A stretch of 64,000 nt of DNA from Liolophura sinensis (Eukaryota; Mollusca; Polyplacophora; Chitonida; Chitonidae), in the NCBI RefSeq assembly GCF_032854445.1, contig NC_088300.1:67554984-67618983 (forward strand), written 5' to 3'. The notes under the pieces were generated by a model that was not told the DNA's origin, ran no database searches, and worked only from the letters and a program-made list of their open reading frames with translations. A program made the translations under genes and the position numbers. Below are positions 46,110 through 58,700 of this stretch, one piece after another (positions within the stretch are counted from its first letter, which is position 1; every line of letters starts with the position of its first letter).

Positions 46110-46553
46110 CTACTGATGACACACCCAGTAAAATTTGTTGGTTTCCCGTTCTGTACCACCACAAGCAAACCAGCAGGTATCGGTTTGGGCTTTGCCAGGA
46201 ATCGTCCCCAGTTCTTCACAGATAGCAATGGCGGCATACAAATCCCCGAACCCGTCAGTTTGGTGACCGATCTTTAGGGCGTTCCTCGGGGGCCCGGATC
46301 CATCGCTCATGACCAACTGGAGGGGGCTAGGGTGGTGGTGCACGACCCAAGAGAAGTTGTCAGTCTCGAACTCTTCACCGTTGTAGGAGTACCAGCAAGT
46401 ATCCCCCACAGCCTTCCCTGCTATATCCCCATTCTCCGTATGAGCCACAGCGGTCCAAATCTGCCCGGCCCCATCCGTCTGGACGGCCAATTGGACGGCG
46501 GCATTGGGCAGAAATCCGGTGTTCCGAACCAAGGTAAAGTGCGTGCCCGCCAT
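46110..46553 (-). CDS. DM9-domain (DUF3421) lectin, CGL1/DM9CP-like
   Basis: A single-exon ORF of 147 residues beginning MAGTHFTLVRN and ending FYWVCHQ. It consists of two DM9 repeats. The first has AVQTDGAGQIWTAVA, GKAVGDTCWYSYNGEEFETD and NFSWV; the second has GHQTDGFGDLYAAIA, GTIPGKAQTDTCWFACGG and NKFYWV. Length and layout match the ~143-residue oyster lectin CGL1/DM9CP-1, a mannose-binding pattern-recognition protein. Asp/Lys pairs sit at equivalent places in both repeats (Asp27/Lys47 and Asp100/Lys121), consistent with the Asp-Lys mannose contacts reported in that family. No signal peptide is visible, as in CGL1. The start is chosen at the Met that yields the family N terminus. A 5' UTR intron is possible. 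Sugar specificity is inferred by family only. Confidence 0.85.
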   Translation of the reverse strand: MAGTHFTLVRNTGFLPNAAVQLAVQTDGAGQIWTAVAHTENGDIAGKAVGDTCWYSYNGEEFETDNFSWVVHHHPSPLQLVMSDGSGPPRNALKIGHQTDGFGDLYAAIAICEELGTIPGKAQTDTCWFACGGTERETNKFYWVCHQ

Positions 46554-47836
46554 AATTAAAGGTATATAGTGTCAGTCAAAGCGGTGATCTCTATAATAAA
46601 CAGGAAGAGAGAAATATAAATTTATAAACTTACAACTTATGAATGGACATAGCAATAAATAAGCACACCTGTTAAACGATTTTCCATTCAAACTTGTTCG
46701 CTAGCTATATTTATTTAAAGCACATGCTATATATAAAAACAACGTCCAATGCAGCCAGATTTCACATTGGTTAACCTGTCATTCCTGTACCGGCATACCC
46801 TATAGCTAAGTTGCTTAACGGTGATAACCATCTACCTCTAAGACACTGTGCCATAAATCAATACACACGGGCATGCACTATATGAACTTTAAAATCAGCT
46901 ACACAATGTAATACATCGTGAATTGCACGTCATTCTAAAAATCAAATATGTACCTTCGCCGTTGGACTTGCGGACACTATAAATCTTGAACAAAGGTCTT
47001 GGGGGAAAAAGGTCTTTTATGTTGTTTTTTACAGTGTTTTTTTCCCCTTTTCAGTTCTGATTTTGGATATTATCATTTTCATGTCGGAAGCCATAAGTGT
47101 ATAGGGTATCCCGTAGAACATGCTCTAGCCAGGATATGGCTGAAATAGCACTAATGTGGCGTAAAAGCCCTGATGTTGCAATCTTCCACAGAGGGGAGTG
47201 TTCCAGTTATTGTGTCAACCCTGAGCGGTGAAATAACATAAAATACAGGCCGTTCCTCTATACTGAGCTAATTTAAGATAAATATCATAAGTACTCCATT
47301 TACCCAAATTCCACGCTATGTGCAAGTAAATCAAGCTTACCAGAGGCAAAATGTTAACCGAGTGATTGTTGGCTTTCCGTGCAAGTGTGACGAGTTGCCG
47401 GACTGTGGTGGCTGTCTTATAACCCAAGGTACACTTCTAACAGTCTACGCCCACGGTCAGTATGGGTTAGTGTCGAAATCAAACAGGTCCCCACCCTATC
47501 GGTTATCAGCAGATCATATATAATACGTATACGGTACTTATCAATGTTTGCGTAGTCTATGTCACTTGAGTTGTCCAGGTAATACAGCCAACCCGGGGAA
47601 ATGCACATTATCAGACTATGTACAGGTGTGCAGCTACAGAGGTATTGTGGTTGTAGCCGGAACTTAGACAATGAACTGTTCGTTGTCAAAAAAGTATACT
47701 AGTAACCTGCATAACTCCCCTGACTATAAGCCGCAGCCGACATATCGGGGACTGCATTGGAATATTTGTCATAAATGTTACACACACAAAAAAACCATGT
47801 GTTGAAATCTAACACAAGTACTTATGTTGTTTTAAT
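46554..47836. other. Upstream of DM9 lectin
   Basis: Contains the DM9 promoter by position. A Cys-rich ORF at 47320-47523 is unsupported (see rejected). Confidence 0.45.
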
Positions 47837-47850
47837 TCAACACAGAAATG

Positions 47851-48212
47851 GACCGGCCCGGACAGCACAGTTGGTAGAGCGTCCGCTTCGGGACCGGTAG
47901 ATCCAGGATCAATCCTTGTTCGAGTCACACCTAAGACTTTAAAAGAGGAAGTTGTAACTTCCTCGCTTGGCGTTCAGCATGAAGGGGATAGTGCAACGAC
48001 TGGTTGACCCGTATCAGTATAATGGCTCGGGCGGGGCGGCTTACTTGCCTTCGGTAAGTCGTCTCAGTGATGCAGCACTAAATAAAAGAGCGGTGGAAAT
48101 CCGTCCTGCAACAAGGAGGCACATTACACGTGCATGCACCCTAATGATTCCTTCGTCGTCATATGACTGAAAAATTGTTGAGTACGACGTTAAACCCCAA
48201 GCACTCACTCAC
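47851..48212 (+). mobile_element. Second SINE family (B), full length with 14-bp target-site duplication
   Basis: A tRNA-like head (CACAGTTGGTAGAGCGTCCG, then CTTGTTCGAGTCAC), a unique body, and a 3' end ATTGTTGAGTACGACGTTAA followed by CCCCAAG and CACT repeats. TCAACACAGAAATG occurs directly before (47837-47850) and after (48213-48226). It differs from family A in head, body and tail, although both tails contain TTGAGTACG. Confidence 0.92.
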
Positions 48213-48226
48213 TCAACACAGAAATG

Positions 48227-49460
48227 TGTTACCCCAACACAAACATGTGCTGAATAACTTCCTAACCCCCTATACTGTTACTATGAGTGAAATACGTTAA
48301 GGATGAACAATGAAATTAGATAAGTACCGCAAAGGGTTTGTATTAAAATTATCCAGATAAATACACTAAAGCGCCTCTGTTAAAACCTCATCTAAGTAGA
48401 CGGGAATGCTCCATTCCTTAAAATTAATGGAGCAGAGGCCCCATTATTTTAAGGACTGGGGCGTTCCTTAAAAGTAATGCAGGAATGTAACAACAGTTTG
48501 ACGTCATAGGTTGGTTTTAAACAGTCAGAATTTACCGGAGAATTAACGATTGTAAAAGTTAAACAGGTGTTCACTGGGCAAGTTTGGGCTAGGTATTGTT
48601 TTGCGGAGCCGCCAATGCTTGGTTTCCAATGCTGACTGCTTAAATTCAAGTTGTAAAGCAGCTTTGCGTGATACTGTATGGGCCATTTTCCTAATGAGGC
48701 GTGGATTCCGGTCGGCATTACCTGTGTATCGGGCAACAGTTAGTAGAAGGTCATTTTGGGCCTTCAAGAAGGTAGGTCTCGAACTGCGTCGGTGAGTTGG
48801 GGTTAGACATAAGCACAATGTACTTCATGTGGTTTCAGCAAGTTTTTCAGAGCTAGGAAAGTGTTGAATATGATTTCTCCCGGTAAGCCCAGTGATATTA
48901 CTCCTGAGCCAATTTGGGCCCTTAACGTTGTTTGGTATCCTGGGAATGAACCCCATACAAATGGCTTAACTCGTAAAGAAATTTATTTGAGTATTTACCA
49001 ACAAGATAATGTCCAACTGTACATAACTGCACAAAATGAATGGGATTCATCAGGCTTTTAGATTACTGGCTGTGTACATGCAATGACTGGGATCTCAACC
49101 ATTCACAAACACATTTTCCAACATCGTCTTGCCTTTGGACAACTTTTATACAACGACTTTACTCACCTCAATCATAATAAATACTGTTACATTACAACAC
49201 AAATGCCAATATCCAAAATAGCAAAAACAGCCAATTAAATTTATTTCAGCCTGCATAGATCCCTATATTTTTTAAAATATTTTTTACGATATAAAATTGA
49301 ATACAACAATCCGGCTAAGACAACAATGATGGTAATATATGGTTATAAATAATATTACAAAGACAATTCCATGATAGTGAGTTTACCAGATAAAATCATG
49401 AATAAATCTAAAAAAAATTCATACTTTTCAAAAATTATCATCAACATTTCCCTAACTTCT
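48227..49460. other. Intergenic / ERG28 3' UTR
   Basis: Short ORFs at 48543-48818 have no recognised family. The right end should be the ERG28 3' UTR. Confidence 0.4.
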
Positions 49461-50808
49461 TCATCTGTATTTCCTACGTTCTTCATGCGTTTCTTTAAGG
49501 TATCTATAACCTATCACCATACCAACCATGGAAAGGCCTAAACAAAAAATAAAACTTTATTTAGTATAAACAAAAAATGTTTCTGAGAAAGCATATCAAC
49601 CAATGAGGACAATTATCACATTAATGACAGTTCAGTGCACAATTCAGTAGGCTTAAAATTTTATTTTCCATACAATAAAATTTGTAAACTGAAATTCAAA
49701 AGCTTGAATTAAAATGCTACATCTGAAAACACTACTCATTAATAATATTCATTCACTTCAGACAAGATACCTCTACGGCCGTAAGTGGGAAGGTCTGTAA
49801 GCAACCTGCGGATGGTCGTGGGTTTCTTATGGGCTCTGCCCGGTTTCTTCCCATGATAATGCTGGCCGCCGTATAAGTGAAATATTCTTGAGTACGGCGT
49901 AAAATACCAATCAAATAAATAAATAAATAAATCAGACAAGATATTCAAATTCGCACTGGAAACAAGGTATGGTGCTCAGGAAATAAGATTCATTTTTCAT
50001 TTTAAAACACAACATCAGGATCAGTTTATCTTGTTACAAGCAGAAGTGTGAAAGGTATCAAATTGCCTGATTCTGAGGGTTATATTCGTCTTCAAAAGAT
50101 GTTTTAAGGTTTATTTATATCCTGCTGGAAACGTGTGTTTTAGCAATGTAAATAATATTTAATAACCTTTATTTGCCTCAGCATATGAATAATTTATCAA
50201 TTATTAGGACAACGATATAAGCTCTCACCTGATACACAAAGAGGTGTGATTACACCCACCGTCACAGGAGCAGTTTTATACAAGAACATTTCACTCAAAA
50301 AGTGGCCATTTGCAAGAACAAATGAAAACAGCGTCAAGTTATATAAGCTGAAAATATAAAAAAAAAACATTGTACAGTAGTTAAGTTGATAAAAGTGCAT
50401 ATTGGTGAACAAAGATATTAGCACTTTTTCGCTAGTTTATCAATAACTGCAGTTTAAGTAAATAAACATTGAGGTGAGTTTTTAACAAATGTAAAAAAAC
50501 TGTTAATTTGTGAAAAGCACATATTGGTATACAAAGATGTTAGCACTTTTTTCACTTGCTGGTTTTATCAATCAATGCAGTTCATGTAATTAAACACTGA
50601 GGTATATTTTCCACAAATATAAAAAAAAATAATCTTCACACCAGGTGAGAAATTGGTGAATCACAGGGCAGCTGTCAGGGACTTATGTGTTAAATGCTTT
50701 TCGGAATAAGATGAATTATCAGTTTAGTCACTAAGCAAGTAAGAGTAAAACAGTTCATAAATCATAAGGAACCATAAACTAGTAACAAACAAGTAACTAT
50801 TATTTTGG

Positions 50809-50865
<57 letters not shown>

Positions 50866-52285
50866 TAGAACATTGTCTCCTTGTAGCAGATAGGTCTTGG
50901 TCACAACACATTTGCAGTGTTGGAAATCTGGACACAACACATTTGTTGTGCTGGAAATCTGGACGAAACACATTTGTTGTGCTGGAAATCTGGACGAAAC
51001 ACATTTGTTGTGCTGGAAATCTGGACGAAACACATTTGCACTGGACAGACAATGAAACAATGATTAACACATTTCTATTAACCACACATTTTTTCAGAAA
51101 ACACATACTACTGCTGCCTGTACTAAAGTATCTCTTAAAATATACAATTACACAAGTCTTTCTTATTAAAAACAGAGCATACAATGCAAGGTAGCCAAAA
51201 TTCAGGTTGTTGAATAATACACATTACTGTGTTAAAATAGTTTCAGATTTGTAAGCATCGAAACAACCGAATTTTCGGGAAGTAAATTCCTGTACCTCTT
51301 GTTGTGGATATCAAATGCACATAACACACGTAAAGCTGCAGATAATAAGGTCCAAACCCCAAATAGCCTTGCCATGAGTCCATTCACTGGAAATAAAAGG
51401 AGACTTATGCTTAGTACCATAACAGTATATTATCATTTCCTAAGTCAGTGTGGAACGTAAGCATCCTGGCTGAAGACAAAAGGCCAAATGTTTGACATCT
51501 GTTCTTTTTCACCTTTAATAAAGAAATAATCTGGGGTTTGTGGATGGGGAATGATTTGTATAACACACAAGGAGCGTGAATGGGAGAAATTGATAAGTTT
51601 TTTGCAGAAGTCAATTGTGCAGTCTTTTTTTTTTCATTTTTTCCTCTGGCTTCAATGATTCAGTATATTTTGGTTTAGTAAATGTTCAGCTCTAGTTGCC
51701 ATGGAATTCCATACTTGATTAAGTCAGTTCAGAATCTCAGACTGTAGTGGATGTCTCATAGACTTCAACACAGACAAGACATGGCATTTGATTTTGATCT
51801 TCAACAACTGAGTTAAATTAAATGTTGAATGTGGAGATATCTGCGGATCTGACATTTGACAAATAAACAGCATGTACATCGTGGCGATATTTGACGATTT
51901 AATTGAACTAATATCAGGAGGTACCGTGATTAACATACGCAAGAAGAATAAAATAACATCAATAAATATCAAAATTAAATGAATACATGTGGTACACATT
52001 TTTGCCCTATGATTGGCCTACAGAAATGATACAGCCCACTAACAATTTGAAATCAGAACATTTTAAAAGCTGCTCTCGATAAACTGATCATAACGACAGT
52101 GATGTAGCCTTGCCTTCACATCGATATCAGAATAAAGTTAACTTTCAGCACAAACCTTGGTCATTTGCACCAGTGTATAGTCGTGAAGATAGAAATTCGT
52201 GATCTCGAAAACACATAAAAGTGTTCCCAAATGCCATTAGCCCCACCATTCCTACCCATCCTTGTAAATAAAACAAAAAATCCAT
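49461..52285 (-). CDS. ERG28: ERG28 sterol-biosynthesis scaffold protein
   Basis: ERG28 is a small ER membrane protein that tethers C-4 demethylation enzymes in sterol synthesis. Four coding exons on the minus strand: 52285-52156, 51386-51296, 50347-50229, 49537-49461. Together they make 417 nt, or 138 residues (animal orthologues are about 140). Diagnostic blocks are GNTFMCFRDHEFLSSRLYTG, NGLMARLFGVWTLLSA, LCAFDIHNK, ANGHFLSEMFLYKTAPVTVG and SMVGMVIGYRYL. Hydrophobic stretches fit the four membrane segments of the family. The basic C-terminal tail (ETHEERRKYR) resembles the ER-retrieval tail of relatives. The start Met at 52285 gives the expected short cytosolic N terminus (MDFLFYLQGW). Introns are GT-AG with GTTTGT, GTACAG and GTGAGA donors. 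Whether molluscs use it for de novo sterol synthesis cannot be read from the sequence. Confidence 0.95.
49772..49935 (+). mobile_element. SINE family A, 5'-truncated
   Basis: TCTACGGCCGTAAGTGGGAA to CAATCAAATAAATAAATAAA. Downstream of ERG28 exon 3, in its last intron. Confidence 0.9.
50811..50856. repeat. (AT)n microsatellite
   Basis: About 23 AT units in the last intron of ERG28-strand sequence (intron 2), abutting a 31-bp minisatellite. Confidence 0.95.
50905..51045. repeat. 31-bp minisatellite
   Basis: Four to five units of ACACATTTGTTGTGCTGGAA plus ATCTGGACGAA within ERG28 intron 2. ORFs reading through it on both strands are incidental. Confidence 0.9.
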
Positions 52286-52739
52286 GATAGACGTCCCTTT
52301 TTTGTTGTACTCGCCACAACAACAGGAAATGCGCGCCATATGTCGTAAACCACATGATACCGAGTTACGGTAACAACATGTAAACAAATCGAAAGTGTTC
52401 AATTATTTGGACCAAGGCTGACAAAATAAGGTTTCTCTGTCGTAATCTCCTTAATTCAAGTTATTCTTGGAGGCTGAAAATGATTGAATTAATGGAGTGA
52501 CTTAGCATAGCAAAAAGTGCAGCTGAATGCTGCTTGCAGCGTAATCCACGATCTCTGATTCAGCTGTCATTGCAACAACAACACAATGCTAACTTTAACC
52601 GAGTTATCGAGGTAACAAAGCGTTAAAATACGTGGTCAATAGCAGATTAAACACCTTTCCCACCTGCTGATGGCGTTTGCTGTATGATGTCTGACTGTCC
52701 CATGTTAATTCATAAACGTGAAAGATAACCTACCGTACA
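52286..52739. promoter_or_regulatory. Putative bidirectional promoter between ERG28 and VASH
   Basis: Only 454 bp separate the ERG28 start codon (minus) from the vasohibin start codon (plus), so both 5' UTRs and promoters must share this interval unless upstream exons were missed. No TATA box at a fitting distance is obvious. The region is not strongly CpG-rich. The divergent arrangement is seen directly; shared regulation is inference. Confidence 0.6.
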
Positions 52740-55700
52740 ATGTCAAATGGGAAGAGTTTGCCAAACTTTGGCACACTGGTTCGCGTGGATGAACCAGACG
52801 ACGAGACTGTCGCAGCGCCAAGAGCTGTGATCAGGAAGAGTCAGTCACAACATGATCTCAAAGAAACCGTCAAGGGTGATGTGCAAAGTGATGACCAACA
52901 AGATGAGAATTACGTATTATTTTGGGTGAACAAGAATGGATTTCCTGTAGATTCGCAAACATGGGAGCGAATGTGGGATCATGCGGCCAAAATACATCCT
53001 AATGGACAGGGCATGATGCAGAAAATACGGTTTGCAAATGATTTAACACATGTGAGTACAAATTAGATCTTCTAACTTCCAGTATTTTGCCACAGATATA
53101 TCTTGAAGACTATGTGATTACTGTATCATGATTAACATATTTAATGCATTAATTAAGTTACATGTTTGCTAGAAATACCTCATCAGTAATCATCAGGATC
53201 ATCAGGATCTTTTATTTGTGTATCTCATATAAAGCATCATGAGAATACAAAATTAGCTTTTCCCCCCATATATATCAGTTCCTATGCTGTAGTATATTGT
53301 ATTGTGTGTGTGGAATGCTCTGGGTGCATGTCTAGTGGTGCAGTAATTTGAAAATGAAGCATTCAGTTTTCTTTTTTTGTTTCAGGTGCCTATTCCCCAA
53401 CCTCCAACAACCTTTACTCCAACGACAACAATATTTGAAAAGCTGGAATTAATTCAAGACTACATGACTCAGCTACAGTATCCTTCTTAGAAAAGAGCCC
53501 TATGGTGGTTGTGTCATTAACATGAATTGTTCATTCAAGATCAAATATGTTTTCGAAAGTGCTGTCCATTTCCCTCCTACAGTGAAACTGACAGCTGGGC
53601 AACTCAAATATTTTTGGCAAATTAAGTACCAAGTAATCAGTCACTTAATGAATGAATATAACATTCTTTCCAGGGCCCATTTTTCAACGGTAATCTAAGA
53701 ATCCATTTCCCAAAATATTCTAGTAAATCAAAGCTAATCGAAAATACTTGTAGATTCTTGTAAAGAACCAGGTAAAAAATATGATTAATGAAATGATAGT
53801 TAGCAGTATGAAGAATTAAGTAGTTATCTTTAATGCAGCTTACATTCCATCACTTATTTCCCCTGAGAAAAGAGATTAAAGAACATTTTGAATATACAGG
53901 AATCTAAAAGAGAATTCATGGATTCCAGTGAGACAAAGTTACAAAAATATGTTTGGATTTTGGCAATCTTTGATGAAATTCAGATAAAAATGAGCTCTGC
54001 TCCATTAAATTCCAAAAGTGAGAATATTATTATTTTTCATTGATGTATAAAACAGGCGTGTATGTGGTTGCAATTTTCATATTTTCCTTGTCAAATGCTT
54101 AAGATATAATCACACTGGTACACAGTTTTTTGAGATTCGCAAGAATAGACCTTTGTGTGGGTATGTGTACTTTTTTATCTTTATAGTGAAAAAACACATT
54201 TACTAATCTTACCTGTTATAGTTTATCTATTTACCTGTAGTAGGTGGAACATAGTGTATAGTTATATTAGCTGATATTATTGTTATATGGGCAGTAAGAG
54301 ATACCTGTAAAATTAACCTACATTGGTATACCATTTTGTGTTATGTGATATAATATGTGCAGTGTTATGATGTTAATCTCAATTTTTATTTTCAGTTGTT
54401 AATTTTATTTTCATTTTAGTCTGATGGATGTTGCTAAGGACATGATCAAGGAGGCTTTACCAATCAAATGCTTGGAGGCAGTTATATTGGGAATGTATCC
54501 TTTCCTCATTTATATTTCTAACAATATTTGTCATAGCCAAGAGATAGTTAATGCAGATATTTGTTGTTTAAGCTGTGCTGCCACAGTGCTATGATGATAA
54601 TTATGAATTGGGTTCCTCACACCATGATCTCTACATCTAATTTTGTGGTAACTATTTAAAGGAAAAACAGGGCCGTGAAATTTCTTTTAATTTTACCAGT
54701 ATGCTTGTAAAGCTTTGCAGTATATCTTTTTCAACTGCAAAGATCACCCTAAGGAAGTTTGGGCAGTCGTTTTAGAACTTTTATTTTATTTCAGTTAATA
54801 AATTCATTATTAATATTAACAGTATTTTGACTGAAGTCTCAAAGTTACTTGTTTTTAGAATGCCATCAGGTAGTTATGTGTATGTGTATTTAGAATGCCA
54901 TCAGGTAGTTACATGTATTCAGAATGCCATCAGGTAGTTACATGTATGTGTATTTAGAATGCCGTCAATGTAGTTACATGTATTTAGAATGCCATCAGAT
55001 AGGTAGATGTAGTTAGAATGTCATTGAGTGCGTATGTGTATTTAGAGTGCACTCAGACAGATTGGCACACTGGCCAAAAGCAAATAGAGTTAACACTTAA
55101 CTGATATCAGAGCTTTGACGAATGGGATGATGGGTGTTGAGAGATTTCCCATCGGGTTCAAAACTGCATTCATGGGAACTGTCCACAGACATGTTGTTTT
55201 GGGTGTCTACAGTGGTGGTAACTGGGGAGCCCTGGGTATGAGTCGCAGAGACAACCTCATGTACAAGCCTCTGGCTTATAAGGTATCTTCATGATTCCTG
55301 AGTCAACATTGATGGTGGAACAGAAGTTTAGCATCTTTCTGGTCCCTCTGTGTATCTGGTTAACTTTGTCGTTACATGTAAGTTTTACTCCAGTCTACTG
55401 CTGCAATCCCCGTCACACCTGGTGTCACACATCATTCATGGAGTGGGGGCGGGGGGGGGGGGGGGGGTTGGGGGGGTTGGATGAGGGGGATAGCATATTG
55501 TAAATTCAATGTCTATGACACGTATCAGTTATACCTTATTTATGCCCATGTCCATGTAACCTTCTTGTTGTCCATGAATTTGAATCTGACTGAAATGCAA
55601 TGAGTGCATTGAAAACAATATACCACCTGAAAAAAAAAATATTGAGTTCAGCAAAATTTACATGTCTTTTTCGTTACATTCTATTTGTAGTTAAAGACTT

Positions 55701-58700
55701 GGGGAATGGTCAGATTATTTTGTACAGCTTGAAGATACTGATTACAAGCATATTCTTTTTTATTTTGACAGAATTTGTCTGATTTGATTATTGACTTTGA
55801 ACAGTCCTATCAGAAATGTGAGTACTTTATTATTCAAATAGTGATAATAATCATAATATGTACATCTATTTAAAATTATTCACACGTAAACTTTTTAATG
55901 TTTTAATAAAATATCAGAAGATGAACTCGGCTTTTTCAGTTTGGTGATACATTAACAGTTTGGTGATACATTAAAATCTTGGTGATACATTAAAAGCTTG
56001 GCGATACATTAAAAGCTTGGTAATACATTAAAAGCTTGGTGATACATTAAAAGCTTGGTGATACATCAAAAGCTTGGCGATACATTAAAAGCTTGGTGAT
56101 ACATTAAAGTCTTGGTGATACATTAAAATCTTGGTGATACATTAAAAGCTTGGCGATACATTAAAAGCTTGGTGATATATTAAAATCTTGCGATACATTA
56201 AAATCTTGGTGATACATTAAAAGCTTGGTGATACATTAAAAGCTTGGTGATACATTAAAAGCATGGCGATACATTAAAAGCTTGGTGATACATTAAAAGC
56301 TTGGTGATACATTAAAAGCATGGCGATACATTAAAAGCTTGGTGATACATCAAAAGCTTGGCGATACATTAAAAGCTTGGTGATACATCAAAAGCTTGGC
56401 GATACATTAAAAGCTTGGTGATACATTAAAGTCTTGGTGATACATTAAAAGCTTGGTGATACATTAAAAGCTTGGTGATACATTAAAAGCTTGGTGATAC
56501 ATTAAAGTCTTGGTGATACATTAAAAGCTTGGTGATACATTAAAAGCTTATACATTTCTATATTTTTTTCTTGGTCAAATATATATATTTTTATGTGTGT
56601 TGAGTATTATGTTGCCCCCAGCTGAAGATTTTCTGTGACTTAAATCTGTTGATCTCTCTTAATTCCTTTCAGTTTGTATGGTTTGCCTCAGATCACCTTC
56701 ATTCTCTAGCTATTTCTCACCAATTGTTCTGTCTTGCAGACATGCATTCTGTGAGAAAGGTGAAAATTGGTCTTCCCATTCCCCATGATCCTCACAGCTA
56801 TGTTGGAATACCATGGAAGGTAAATATTTCACCGATACACCTGTAAGCTTAATATAAAGAAATTACCCATACATCTACTTAATTGACCTAAGATTTCATC
56901 CACGTGACTAAGGTGGCCGCACAATGGCCCAGCAGCCCCTCAACAGTGCAGTTGCTGTGAGTACAAGTCCAGTTCATGCTGGCCGTACAAGTCCAGTTCA
57001 TGCTGGCCGCACATGAGAATACAATCTCAAATAAAGTCACTTCCATCTGAACGGAAACCGGTTGTTAACTGCTTCCAGAACATTTTTCATCCTGAATAAG
57101 GATTCTGTGTAAAAAGAATGTTTCCAGTGTTCACCATTCTGTTCATTGTGAATGTTTTCTGTGTAGGGTTTGAGTCTGAACATGGCAAAGTTGACCAGAA
57201 AGGACATGGTGAAGGATGTGGATAGGCATGGCAGGGAAATCAAAAATTCAGTAAGTCTCTCTCTCTGGCATTTGTGGTAGAATTGAAGCTAACTGTCTTA
57301 TAGAACGGAATAACAATTTGTGGTCACTCAGTGACCAAACTGTAAAGTTCTTTTAGTTGAAAGTTGAAAGAAAAAATTTTCTTTCATGCTTACATTCATG
57401 AGTCTCGTTTGTATTCAAATCACCCATGGTGCTTTGTTTTGATGCAGCTTTATGGCACTTTAGAGTGTTGTTGTTTCCTCCAAGCTCTCTCTGGTTTTGT
57501 CTTAGCTCCCTCTAGTTTGTTGCAGGCATTCTGTAGTTTCCTCTCAGTTCTGTCTAGTTTCCTGCAGGCATTCTCTGGTTTCTTCTCAGCTCTCTCTAGC
57601 TTCATGCAGGCATTCTATGGTTTCCTCTCTGCTCTCTTGAGTTTCCTGCAGACATTCTCCGGTTTGTTCTCAGCTCTCTCGAGTTTCCTCCAGGCTCTCT
57701 CTGGATTCCTTTCAGCTCAATCTAGTTTCCTTTCAGCATTCTCTAGTTTCCTCCAGGCTCTCTCTAGTTTCCTTTCAGCATTCTCTAGTTTCCTGCAGGC
57801 ATTCTCTGGTTTCCTTTAAGCATTCTCTAGTTTCCTCCAGGCTCTCTCTGGTTTCTTTTTCAGGATTTTCTAGTTTCCTCAGGTCTCTCTCTGTTTTCCT
57901 CCCAGCTCTCTCTAGTTTCCTCCAGGCTCTCTCTGGTTTCTTCCAGTTGGGAATTACCATGACAACCATGATATATTAAAGTGAAATATTTTTGCATTCA
58001 CTATAAAACAATCAAAGAAGTAGTTCACTTAGACTTATCACAGCAAAAAGATTACGGGTAAAAAACTAAATTCGCATTTCAGGCCAAATCTTGGATGTCC
58101 ACGTACTCTCCAAGGAAGACTGTCACAGACAGTTCCCCTTACATAAACCACAAACAGGCGGTGCAGAGATCGTAAGTACATGGTGCTTTCACAACAGAAA
58201 GAACGGTCATAGCACAAGGTCTTTTGTAACAGGTACCTCTCAACGGCAGAAAATTGATAGCGTCATTTCTAAGACACCAAACTTCATATGTGCCCCTCCC
58301 AGTGTTTAGTGTCCTCACACAATGGCTGACCAGTAGAGTTATTTACCTTTGTGTTCTCACATAGAGGTTGACCAGTACTTGTCTCAGCCAGTCATAGTGT
58401 TGTCACACAGGTGCTGACCAGTTCTTGTCTCTCCCAGAGTTAGTGTTCTCACACATGGGCTGACCAATACTTGTCTCACCCAGTATTAGTGTTCACACAC
58501 AGGTGCTGACCAATAATTGTCTCTCACAGTATTAGTGTTCTTATACACGGGCTGACCAGTTCTTGTCTGGCCTAGTCTTGGTGTTCTCACACAGAGGCTG
58601 ACCAGTACTTATCTCTCCCAGTATTAATGTTCTCATACAGGGGCTGACCAGTATTTGTCTTACCAAATAATAGTGTTCTCACACAGGGGCTGACCAGTAC

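Noticed and set aside
47320-47523. Cys-containing ORF (GFPCKCDELPDCGGC), vaguely like the linker of LysM receptors
   Set aside because: One short motif, no LysM domain around it and no supporting exons.
50762-51194. Overlapping ORFs of 140 and 129 codons on opposite strands
   Set aside because: They run through the AT microsatellite and 31-bp repeat in ERG28 intron 2.
55283-55771. VASH intron 5 as a third U12 intron (donor GTATCTTC)
   Set aside because: The acceptor side has an ordinary polypyrimidine tract and no TTCCTTRAY branch site at the right distance.
57364-57969. ORFs of 151 (plus) and 64 (minus) codons with [12 protein letters not shown] repeats
   Set aside because: Generated by the 30-bp repeat in VASH intron 8.
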